A DNA stretch of 64,000 bases from Phymatolithon calcareum. Lineage: Eukaryota > Rhodophyta > Florideophyceae > Hapalidiales. The translations under genes were made by a program, and so were the position numbers. The stretch is taken from positions 310,001-374,000 of the forward strand of contig OZ345373.1 of assembly GCA_977006965.1 (NCBI GenBank), in the 5' to 3' direction. Below, one piece after another: positions 8,920 through 17,932 of the stretch. A model generated the notes under the pieces. The model made no database searches. It was given only the letters and a program-made list of their open reading frames with translations, and was not told the DNA's origin. Positions within the stretch are counted from its first letter, which is position 1, and each line of letters begins with the position of its first letter.

Positions 8920-11793
8920 TTACGGACCTCCGCGGCGAGAGCGATTACGATCCTGAACCTCGGGCTCATCATCGCAATCCGACTCATAAACATCACCATA
9001 ATGCCACAGATACTGCCTGGTAGCAATTCCAATTTCCTCGAACGGCCTAAGCTTCTTGAACGTCTCTTTCATTCCGCGATCCGACTTTCGAGTGATTCGA
9101 GCAAGTCCATTCTTGAGGAGCTCCTCAACAACACTGCGCGGTTTCGATGTAGTCGTCGCACTCGCAGCGGCGCCAGCTACTGCCGCCGCCTTAGCTGCAG
9201 GGAGTAGAATGTCACCACGAAGCACGCCGCCAGGGTCCGTGCTGTACACGGCGACCGTGACATCTCCGTTAAACATCAGGTCGCGCAAGAATGCACCAGC
9301 AGCCTGTCCGGACGGGTCATCAGCGTCCGGGACGACAATATCCTTAAGCAGAATCTCCACAGCGACCGGCCGCTTCGAGACAAATCCGGCAATCATGTCG
9401 AGACGGCGAATATCGGCGGCCCTAACCAGATCTTCGTTTCCATAGTCCACAAACCGCACTCTAAATTCGCCCTGAGGAGTGATGACTAGAATTCTGGCGC
9501 GGTACCATGCGCCGTCGGCAGAAAACTTTGCCGCGACGACTTGCCCGGCACGGAACGCACTGGCTCCGGCAGCAGGCGCCATGGAATCAAGATTGAGTGA
9601 TGCCAACCCAGCTGCAATTCCGGCGAGATCGGCTTCTGCGGTTTCCGCAGGCTGTACGAAGATTCGCCCACCAAACCCGATTTCAGCCACGCGCGCCGAA
9701 AATGTGCGCACGGGACCTCCGGTCGCAGACGAAGTCGATTGCTCTGGCTCGGGTTCAACCCAGTCTTTCCACAAGCCCCGCTTTGCTTCTTTGGCAGCGT
9801 TCTGTGCTGCTACATAGCGCGATGCAGATGGCTCACGATCAACAGGGAACGCTTCGTGCAAGTATCCATGTCCAAGCTCAAGCAAAGCGAGCGACACATC
9901 TTCTCTCTTCGTTTGACCGGCTCCACTTCTAGTGGTGAGACACATATTTCCCAAAAAGGCACCTACACGATCGACGGCCGCGACGTCAATTTCTACCTGA
10001 CGCTGCATGAAGTGCTCACGTGCGTACATCGCCGCTTCATCGCCATGAGGGTCACCCTTTGTCTCCTCACGAATCGTCCCATCCGGATTGAATATCCTCC
10101 TCGTGGATTGCGGGCATCGCACGGCACGTAGGGCGAGTGTGATGAGCATGGATTGCTTTGGAAGAAAGACGCGGAATCTGGACGCATTTGAAACATACTC
10201 CACTATTCCCTCATGTGGACCATTGCGTTGCAGCCCTGCGAGAACATCTCGGGAACGCTTCTTCGCATCAGGGCCAGTGAGATTGTTCACACGGATGGAA
10301 CTGCTATCGACGTTCTCCTTGTGCATACCACGCTTTGCCTCAATGGCAGCCTTTTCACGCTCCAGATATTCTTCATAATTCTCGGCACGATCTTCATCTC
10401 CACGATGACGGGTGACAGAAAGGAAACCATCTGAGATGAGCGGAAGTGCGATATCCTTATTTTTCGCATCTCCAGTTCTGCCTACAGTTGCAAAAACCAT
10501 AGGGTCGCGACGAACAGATCCCTCCGCAGGCGCCCGCTTGTATTCCACCTTGACATCGAGCATTCTTCCGATAACCTTTTTTCGCAAGGCTTCCTTCCCT
10601 TCGACCGAGGGGCCCGTCATAATGATACTGCGATCCCTAGTATTCATCTTTTCGCCTCGCGGAATCCTAACACTTGCAAGTGTAATCCTTCTTGTTTCCC
10701 CGGATTGCAGAAGTACAACCAAAGTATCGCCGCTGACGACTTCAATGCATTTGCCCGTGAAGGCATCCTCGCTGCCCTTCGCCGGAGCTACGAAATCTTT
10801 CCAGACACCGGCACGTCTGTCCCTCGCCGAACGCTCGGCGGCACGCAAGGCAGGGGCCATAGAGGAAAGCTCAATGCTCCAGGATACAGTCTTTGCGAAA
10901 CCGGTCCTTAGGAGTTCTTCCCCGATATAGGTGGATGACCCTGGAATGGTGACAGTCGCGAACAACATGCCATTCCTGTCAACACCTTCAACACGGACCA
11001 AGACATCGCGATGCAGCAAACGAATTTCGGTCAAATACTTTGCATTCAGAGCGAACGGCATGGCTTTCGGTTCAGCTCCCTCAGCTTCCCTTCTAAACCC
11101 TGGGCACTGCACACCAGACAAACAAACTGTAACATTCTGATCGGTGGTGGTGCCAGTGTCACTCTTAACATCGCGAAGCAAAACCTTCAATGCGGAACCG
11201 TTTAGAACATGTTCCACAATGCCTCTCATGTTCTGGCCCTCGCACATTGATGCGATATAGTCACTTGACATAGTGTCTCCAATTCGTCTACCCTCAGAGG
11301 CAAGAGGAGCTGCACCATGAAGACCAACGCGTCCAGATTCGGCCCTCTTTTCAGCGTCCAGAATATCTTCGATTTCGGGACAAGTCTGAGACTCTGAACG
11401 GATGTTCACCTTGGCTCTGCCCATTGCGACATGTTCGATAGCAATGTTCTTTCCATCCTTATAAACGGAAGCGAAAACGCGACCGGCGGCGATATACTCG
11501 ACTCGAAAGTTAACTTGGATTCCAATCAGAGATTTGCGCAGAGATTCGCGAGCGCCCCATGCATGCGGCTCATCTGTTCCCTCGCGTCCAGCAAGTAGTG
11601 GAGCACGAATGCAGGCTAGTGAGACGCGGACCTCCGGCGGTGGTCCTCCACGAGAGGGACCACCTCTCATGAGGATCAGCGTATCCCCTGATAAGACTCC
11701 CTTGACGATACCAGCGAAGAGTTTGTGCAATGGAGGAGTCCCCGGCGGAGCACCACCCGAGGTCTGGGCTTGTGCGGCGGCGATGCTGACCAT
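8920..11793 (-). CDS. SND1: Tudor-SN (staphylococcal nuclease and Tudor domain protein)
   Basis: An intronless 957-residue protein with the SND1 architecture. Four staphylococcal-nuclease-like OB domains start at about residues 24, 188, 345 and 525 (e.g. GIVKGVLSGDTLIL, CIEVVSGDTLVVLL, GIVEYVSNASRFRVFL). A Tudor domain follows at about 745-805 (GQVVAAKFSADGAWYRARI and RVRFVDYGNEDLV), then a partial fifth SN domain. Each SN repeat ends with the expected helix ARDRRAGVWKD / EAKRGLWKDW. In other eukaryotes Tudor-SN binds RNA, associates with stress granules and the spliceosome, and can bind methylarginine through Tudor. The length is close to the usual value of about 900. The start at 11793 has GGAPPGTPP before the first SN domain. 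It is divergent from the RING gene, with 671 bp between the two ATGs. Confidence 0.95.
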   Translation of the reverse strand: MVSIAAAQAQTSGGAPPGTPPLHKLFAGIVKGVLSGDTLILMRGGPSRGGPPPEVRVSLACIRAPLLAGREGTDEPHAWGARESLRKSLIGIQVNFRVEYIAAGRVFASVYKDGKNIAIEHVAMGRAKVNIRSESQTCPEIEDILDAEKRAESGRVGLHGAAPLASEGRRIGDTMSSDYIASMCEGQNMRGIVEHVLNGSALKVLLRDVKSDTGTTTDQNVTVCLSGVQCPGFRREAEGAEPKAMPFALNAKYLTEIRLLHRDVLVRVEGVDRNGMLFATVTIPGSSTYIGEELLRTGFAKTVSWSIELSSMAPALRAAERSARDRRAGVWKDFVAPAKGSEDAFTGKCIEVVSGDTLVVLLQSGETRRITLASVRIPRGEKMNTRDRSIIMTGPSVEGKEALRKKVIGRMLDVKVEYKRAPAEGSVRRDPMVFATVGRTGDAKNKDIALPLISDGFLSVTRHRGDEDRAENYEEYLEREKAAIEAKRGMHKENVDSSSIRVNNLTGPDAKKRSRDVLAGLQRNGPHEGIVEYVSNASRFRVFLPKQSMLITLALRAVRCPQSTRRIFNPDGTIREETKGDPHGDEAAMYAREHFMQRQVEIDVAAVDRVGAFLGNMCLTTRSGAGQTKREDVSLALLELGHGYLHEAFPVDREPSASRYVAAQNAAKEAKRGLWKDWVEPEPEQSTSSATGGPVRTFSARVAEIGFGGRIFVQPAETAEADLAGIAAGLASLNLDSMAPAAGASAFRAGQVVAAKFSADGAWYRARILVITPQGEFRVRFVDYGNEDLVRAADIRRLDMIAGFVSKRPVAVEILLKDIVVPDADDPSGQAAGAFLRDLMFNGDVTVAVYSTDPGGVLRGDILLPAAKAAAVAGAAASATTTSKPRSVVEELLKNGLARITRKSDRGMKETFKKLRPFEEIGIATRQYLWHYGDVYESDCDDEPEVQDRNRSRRGGP

Positions 11794-12464
11794 TTTGAGA
11801 TCTCCGATGGGAATTAGGAAAGGATAATGGTCGGCAGAAGTGTCGACGGAATTGCAATGTAGTGAGCGATGATGTTAAAGATGAGAGAAGATAAAAGAAG
11901 AAGATCCAGGCGCATAAAGTCCGATTCGAAGTGCGATTCCCCGTAATGGCTTCGACAGTATTTCCGCGAAGAGTGGACCGTGTCCCTTTTTCAAGCAGAC
12001 AGACAGTGAAAATCAATCCATATCGATTGACTTTTGCGAGGCTCCACTACTGTGGAACCAAGTGGAACGAGGGTTTGGCTGGACTGTAAGCCCAATGTCA
12101 TATACTTATTACGTAATAATAAAAAGTCTTCTTAAATTATGATTTCAGCTAAGAACAAGGTCAATGCGCATTGAGCGCTGTCATTTTCCACCATCAACTA
12201 TAAAATAATTGAAAAGTAATGTACTGTACTTACAGTCAATCTCAATTGAGATGATAGCAATGCTATGCCGAAAGGCTCCAGCCGAAAGAGGATGACGGCC
12301 GCGTAACCTCGCCGCGTAACATATCTCTGCCGCGCGCCCTCCCTTGCGATTGACTCAACCGCAAGCTGCACCGCCCGCATCTATGTAGACCGTTCGTCAT
12401 TTCCGCGGCATTCGGATGTCGACTGTGAGCGCACATTGCTCTGTCGGGCTTGGACCGACCCTCC
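11794..12464. promoter_or_regulatory. Divergent intergenic region between SND1 and the RING gene
   Basis: 671 bp separate the two divergent start codons and should hold both 5' UTRs and promoters. It includes an AT-rich stretch (about 12090-12240). No motif is clear enough to name. Confidence 0.35.
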
Positions 12465-13166
12465 ATGGTGAACGGTTCCTCGTTTTTTGCCGCGGTGCTG
12501 GTGGCGGGGACATATATTTTCGGTCCGCGACCAACAATTTCACCGACACCCACGCCGGGGCCTCGTCCTGTTCCTCCGCCCGCGGAGCGCGACCCCGCGT
12601 TTGCACTGCTTTTTATCTCGTTCGTGCTTCTTATAGGTACGCCTTGCATCACAATCCACACGTCGATTGCTCTTTTTTCCACTCTCCCCACGTCTTGAAA
12701 CTCTGCAGGTCATTCGCTGCAGCTTGCTTCACAGCTGACTGACAACTGCTGCCCTTCATCATATTTCATCAGCATCCTGCGTGCTACTTTTTCGCATTCT
12801 CATCGAGGTGCTTCTCGATTGCACCCCGTGGCGCGTCAAAGCGGAGCGTGCTGCGCGTCTTCGCGCTCTTAACGCCGCAGCGCCCACTGGTGCTCGGGCG
12901 CCCCACGGCGCCGCGTGTGCTATATGTCACTTTCGAATGGACCGCCCGTCATGGAGCTCTAATTTACTGCGCGAGCTTCCATGTACACACATTTTTCATG
13001 CGGCGTAAGTACTTGTAGAACTTCAAATATGAACCACTTATCCGCCCGTGCGTGCTTGTGCTGATTACGTGTATTTTTGAGTTGCAGATGCATTGACAGA
13101 TGGATTCTGGATGGTGCCGGTTGCTGCTGTCTATGTCGCCGTCGCCCGCTCACCCCTTGCGACTAA
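12465..13166 (+). CDS. Membrane-anchored RING-H2 protein, probable E3 ubiquitin ligase, three exons
   Basis: I assembled exons 12465-12636, 12773-13004 and 13088-13166 from GT-AG junctions (GTACGC...TCAG; GTAAGT...GCAG). They join in frame to 160 residues. An N-terminal hydrophobic segment is followed by a Pro-rich stretch (TPTPGPRPVPPP). A strong TM helix spans the first junction (FALLFISFVLLI + ASCVLLF). The RING-H2 finger at the C-terminus is CAICHF...LPCTHIFHA + ACIDRWI...CCCLCR, with the Cys3-His2-Cys3 ligands completed only by the exon 2/3 join. Small membrane RING-H2 proteins of this kind (ATL-like) recruit E2s at membranes; the target is unknown. A nearer AG at about 12708 gives the wrong frame for the RING. 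Exon 3 is duplicated in inverted orientation at 17164-17380. Confidence 0.82.
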
Positions 13167-13337
13167 TGCGTAAAAGAGCGTCGCACTTGGTTGTGAAAAT
13201 TTGGCAGCACCATTGCTACAGTCATGGCAGTCAGCGTCTGCCGGAAGAGTCCTTGCGATTGTAAGGCCTTCCTCGTGCTAAGACTGCCTGCTATTGACTG
13301 TTGGCGTAGTCTGGAGAGAGCCTCGTTTGTTACGTAG
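13106..13337 (+). repeat. Left arm of 0.23-kb inverted duplication (RING exon 3 and 3' flank)
   Basis: From TCTGGATGGTGCCGG to about TACGTAG this sequence matches, inverted, 17164-17380. The arms differ by a roughly 15-bp indel near 13232 and a few substitutions. This arm is the genuine gene end because it is contiguous with the RING exon. Confidence 0.85.
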
Positions 13338-13668
13338 TTAGTGCTTTTATTGTCAATAAAAGAAAATTGTAATCGCTCTAGCTGGAGATTCAGCGAACGG
13401 GGTAGCCCATACAGTTGCTAAGGTTCCAGAAAAGGCGATATTGGCGTTTGAATTCGCATCGCGAACAAATGAGTTGATGGTGCAGTGCCTATCGTCTATA
13501 GAGTTGTTTTTTCCCTACCAGTGTGGCTTGTCTTGGGCAACGAAGACGTATGGCTCTTGTTCTGCACTACGCCAATTATTGAGTCAACGGTCAGAAAAGA
13601 CCAGGAGACAAAGGGACCGAGAGAGCACAAAAAACGGAGGAAAGAGAGACAAGCAAACAAAACCCCCA

Positions 13669-14176
13669 AGACAAACAGATAAAATAAGCATGAAGATGTC
13701 GGCGTCGTCCTCCGGCGGCGACCTTGGCTGGACCGTCAACCTTGAGACAGGCGCACGAAAAGGGGAAAGGGACCTTGAGCGCGGTTGTCATCGCACTGGC
13801 TTGTGCGGCGAAACGGTTGCGGTTAGGAACATACAATCCCGAAGAAGACAAACAGATAAAATAAGCATGAAGATGTCGGCGTCGTCCTCCGGCGGCGACC
13901 TTGGCTGGGCCGTCGACTTTGAGACAGGCGCACGAAAAGGGGAAAGGGACCTTGAGCGCGGTTGTCATCGCACTGGCTTGTGCGGCGAAACGGTTGCGGT
14001 TAGGATATACAAACCCCCAAGAAGACAAACAGATAAAATAAGCATGAAGAAGTCGGCGTCGTCCTCCGGCGGCGACCTTGGCTGGGCCGTCAACCTTGAG
14101 ACAGGCACACGAAAAGAGGGAAAGGGACCTTGAGCGCGGTTGTCATCGCACTGGCTTGTGCGGCGAAACGGTTGCG
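13669..14176 (+). repeat. 177-bp tandem array in element A
   Basis: The motif AAAATAAGCATGAAGA recurs at 13681, 13858 and 14035, exactly 177 bp (59 codons) apart. The same frame stays open through the units, giving a repeated peptide with SASSSGGDLGW and CHRTGLCGETVAV. Copies 1 and 3 carry related, more diverged units. Confidence 0.85.
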
Positions 14177-15357
14177 GTCGAGAAGGGGTGGGAGAATTTC
14201 AATTCCGCATGGTCGAATGGACGTGAAGGCGAGCTTGAGCGTGCGCCATGCGAGCAGTCGAGGCAAAATTCGAAGATCTCCCACCTTCCTTTACTCAGAT
14301 GAACAAACTAACTATCTTAAATACTACCAGCGAAGCGAAAAAACAGCGCATAGATACACGAGAGACACGATTCCCTTAAGGCCCGGTAGATCACTTACTA
14401 TGGGCATCGTGAGGATCGCGATCCGAGTTGCGGGCGTACAGTCACGAGAGAAACCGAAATCCGAGGCGTACAGTCTGGACAAGAACAGCCAAGTAAACAG
14501 CGGGTGAGACACCATCACCGCCCATCATCATTGCAGTATGTGAGACCTGCGTGCTTGCGTGATGAAATGTCTTAAATTTTCGATCTTTCTCTTTGTCTTA
14601 TGGATGGAACTATACTTGTCTCCTCTATATCAGGAACGTGCAGTGTTTCCTGAACCATTTGATCACCGCCACCTGAAAAGGTCATACCGCACATTCGCCA
14701 AACGTGCGCTTTATTAATACGTATTCCCCGGTCGCAAGCTTCAGATGCAAACCGAGTCTACCAGTAGTACTGGTTGAGGTAGACGAAAATGGGCCCATGA
14801 CTCAGGAGGCATAAGGCACAGCCACCGGAGCCACCTTCATTTACTCTTATCTTATATACTTCTAGTAGCGAAGCGAAAAAACAGCGCATATATACGCGAG
14901 AGACATGATTCCCTTACGGCCCGACAGATCACCTACTATGAGCATCCTAAGTATCGCGATCCGAGCTGCGCAGCGTACAGACACGAAAGAAACCAAAATC
15001 AGAGCAAGCGTAGTACGCTTTGTATGTAACCGCTTGCCTCAATTGAGGCAATTCGGTACAATAGACACTATATAGACGTACAGTTGCGGGGAAGAACAGC
15101 GATGTGATGAAATGTCTTAACTTTTTATTCTTTCTCTTTTGTTTTATGGATGGACCTATACAGTGCAGGTCTCCACTGCATTGATACAGTGGAGACCTGC
15201 GTGATATCAGGAACGTGCGGTGTCTCCTGAATCATTAAATGGTTGATCCATCGCCGCCACCTCAAGAGGACATACTGTACCGGACAGTACACTGCCACCA
15301 AACGCGCGCTTTAATAATGCGTATTCCACGGTCGCATGCGGTACAGTAGACAATAAT

Positions 15358-16726
15358 GGGTCGCTCCTGAAAATGATAAATTGCACAAAATGCGTCATTT
15401 CTGCACAAAATGCGTCGTCACGCTACGGTGCATTTGTCTCGTGTCCTCGATTTGTGACACGCAAAATGTGCAAATCGCGCGACATTTGGTCATAGAGCTT
15501 CCCTCTGTGAACCAAATGCGTTCTACGACACATTTCTATCATTTTCGCTACGGCGCGTTTCTCTCAGTCGGAGTAGTGCAGTGATCTGCCTCATGCACTT
15601 CATCCATGGGTGATCAGAAAGATGCGCTGCAACTTAGAAGTGTAGATCCTCGTCCATGCTATGCAAGTACGTAATAATATTCTACCTGGATCTTGAGAGC
15701 TTGAGAAACGCACATTGATGCCGTTATTCCGAAGAGCAAGCAGAGGACCATCTCCGATCCGCGTGTCCTCCCCCATGTCAACACCAAGCTCAAACATATT
15801 TCTGCGCTCATTGAGCGCGGCCTCCCGCGACCATGCGGTTCTGCGTCCAGACGTCGAATAGCCCCATCAGTTGAATAGGGTGAGTACTTGTTGTACAGAG
15901 TGACATACCTTACAAGTATGTATCGAAACGTAACATGGTTAACACCTGTTAAGGTGATTAACGAGCGCTCGCAACCCGATCCGAAAAGCGTGCGAAAAGC
16001 AGACATATGGGGATGCTGCAGAGCTCTTCGGGAGATTCTTCGGTCACGGAGCCGGCGGGCGTGCAGGGACATTCGGTACCGCATGGGTCCATTTGCGATC
16101 CTTCGCTGCAGATGCCGTTTATGCAGCAGAATGCATAATAGACGGATAACCAATCCCATTCTTACCGAACTTGTTTGAGGACCAGATGGAGATAGACAGC
16201 TCTGCTTTTCAACGCCATGAGTAAAGGGGAAAGCCGAACTGACGAAAGAACACTCGAGAAGAGACATCTTCTTGTATTCATTACAATGACATAGTACTTA
16301 TTTCGTCTAGCACCATAAAGCCTTCTCCGCGCAACGAATCTATGGATCTACCTATAATTTCTTCACTTTCCCCTCTCCCTTCGAGTGAACGTTTAAATAG
16401 TTTAATGGAGTACTTTACAGCCCGCCTGATTACCCTTTGGAGTATTATACTGCTCCAAAACCCCTCGGTCTCCAGCGGTGTAATGTAATACTTGTACTCT
16501 TCAGCACCAAAGTGAGGGCCCATGTCGGATGGTTTGGGCACTATAAGCACCCAAAATAGGACATCAAATCAATTAATATTTTGGTTCCGTAACGGAATTG
16601 TCTGACAAAAAATGCGACAATGTTTTCAGGGCTCCACAATTTGGCGTGCGCGTGACAGCGGAATACATTTGCACAATTTGCGTACTGTTTTGCGTCTCTG
16701 CAATTTATCATTTTCAGGAGTGACCC
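15358..16726. mobile_element. TIR transposon nested in element A copy 2 (3-bp TSD)
   Basis: A 28-bp terminal inverted repeat begins GGGTCGCTCCTGAAAATGAT at 15358 and is mirrored at 16699-16726 with one mismatch. Copy 1 of element A shows the empty site AATAATGGGCCCATG. The insertion is therefore bounded by AAT at 15355-15357 and 16727-16729, a 3-bp duplication of the length made by PIF/Harbinger or CACTA elements. Subterminal zones repeat AAATGCG-type motifs. I see no transposase, so it is probably non-autonomous. Internal minus-strand frames are not recognisable. Confidence 0.75.
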
Positions 16727-17163
16727 AATGGGCCCATGACTCAATACTGCAGTCAAAAGGCACAGCCCCCGGGGCCACCTTCCTTTACTCTTATCTTATA
16801 TACTTCTAGCGAAGCGAAAAAACAGCGCATAGATACGCGAGAGACACGATTCCCCTACGGCCCGGCAGATCACCTACTATGAGTATCCTGAGTATCGCGA
16901 TCCGAGCTGGGCAGCGTACAGACACGAGAGAAACCAAAATCAGAGCCCCTAGTGTCTAGTGTACCGGAGAAGCTGGCTTAAAGTATTTTGTGTTGGGAGC
17001 ATATTCTTCTGCTTTTTTACTTTTTGGATCCTATGTAACCGCTTGCCTCAATTGAGGCAATTCCTTACAATAGACACTAGGCGTACAGTCGCGGGAAGAA
17101 TTGCAAGAACAGCATTGACACGACCCCAAAACAAGAAATCATTCGTTGTTTCGACTTTCTATC

Positions 17164-17380
17164 CTATGTAACAAACGAGGCTCTCTCCAGACTACGCCAA
17201 CAGTCAATAGCAGGCAGTCTTAGCACGAGGAAGGCCTTACAATCGCAAGGACTGACTGCCATGACTGTAGCAATGGTGCTGCCAAATTCTCACAACCAAG
17301 TGCGACGCTCTTTTACGCATTAGTCGCAAGGGGTGAGCGGGCGACGGCGACATAGACAGCAGCAACCGGCACCATCCAGA
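17164..17380 (-). repeat. Right arm of inverted duplication: copy of RING exon 3
   Basis: The reverse complement of 13106-13337, lacking about 15 bp. It carries the end of the RING finger (WMVPVAAVYVAVAR region in DNA terms) without its upstream exons, so it is a non-functional gene fragment. It directly abuts the right terminus of element A copy 2. Confidence 0.85.
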
Positions 17381-17932
17381 CAGTTTTATGTGTGGATGTG
17401 AAGAATGATATGGGAATGATGTCCCTTGAAAGATTTAAAGCGATTCGCAAATTGCTCTTGCTGTGGTGCATAAGCCCGGGTCTGGATTTGTGACTTTCTG
17501 ACTACGTTGAGTGTCAATGAGGACCCGAAAAAATTAAGAGTGTTCTGTGTAATTGCACAAAACATCGTGTCCGCACACCGTATGTGGTTCTGCCAAATAG
17601 GAAAACAGGGATGAACAACTGACAGTTTTGCCAGGCCGAGTGCTTCGGGAACATTTTCTTAGTTCTCGCTCGGGCTACTAGTGCATTGCTATTGGATCCT
17701 GGCAGCAGAAAGTCAAGCCCTTGCCCTCCAACTTTCCAAAAATCCTAATTTATAGGTTGACTTGGCATTGATTGAGTTTTGCCAAGAGGAGCATCATCTC
17801 AGGCAATGGCAATGTGGGCCCTACATTACTGCAGGCAAAACGGAAATCTAAACCCGAAGGTGTTCTCATGAAACTCATCGCTACTTGACGAGTAAGCGAA
17901 CAAAATTTCGGTTGCCTATACAGTGCCGTACA
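17381..17932. other. Intergenic, probable 5' region of the alpha-kinase gene
   Basis: No gene or repeat was recognised in this stretch. Confidence 0.3.

Larger units (their letters stand above)
13344..17164 (+). mobile_element. Element A, copy 2, inverted relative to copy 1 and interrupted
   Basis: The left end is the palindromic terminus CTTTTATTGTCAATAAAAG; the right end is CGACTTTCTATCC, and both termini recur in copy 3. From the left the element contains a conserved frame (FEFASRTNELMVQ...), three 177-bp tandem units (about 13669-14176), and then successive copies of the roughly 550-bp module. It is interrupted at 15358-16726 by an unrelated TIR element. Beyond the insertion, the module continues from GGGCCCATGACTCAATACTGC to 17164. 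The block is flanked by inverted copies of host DNA (13106-13337 and 17164-17380) instead of a direct target-site duplication. Confidence 0.75.

Noticed and set aside
9056-11827. Several plus-strand open frames across 9-11.8 kb
   Set aside because: They are antisense shadows of SND1, which has full-length domain support on the minus strand.
12637-12708. Shorter first intron in the RING gene using the AG near 12708
   Set aside because: It puts exon 2 in a frame that loses both the TM helix continuation and the RING cysteines; the acceptor before 12773 restores both.
13441-14133. Open frame of 230 codons as a real gene, and a GDSANGVAHTVAK stretch just upstream resembling the end of an RNase H domain
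   Set aside because: The frame lies wholly in a repeat and contains tandem units. The RNase H-like match is about a dozen residues next to the element boundary and lacks any catalytic part.
15600-15900. Ankyrin-like or other coding remnant (ALNERRNMFELGVDMGED) on the minus strand of the nested TIR element
   Set aside because: No second repeat and no family signature; kept only as an unexplained frame.
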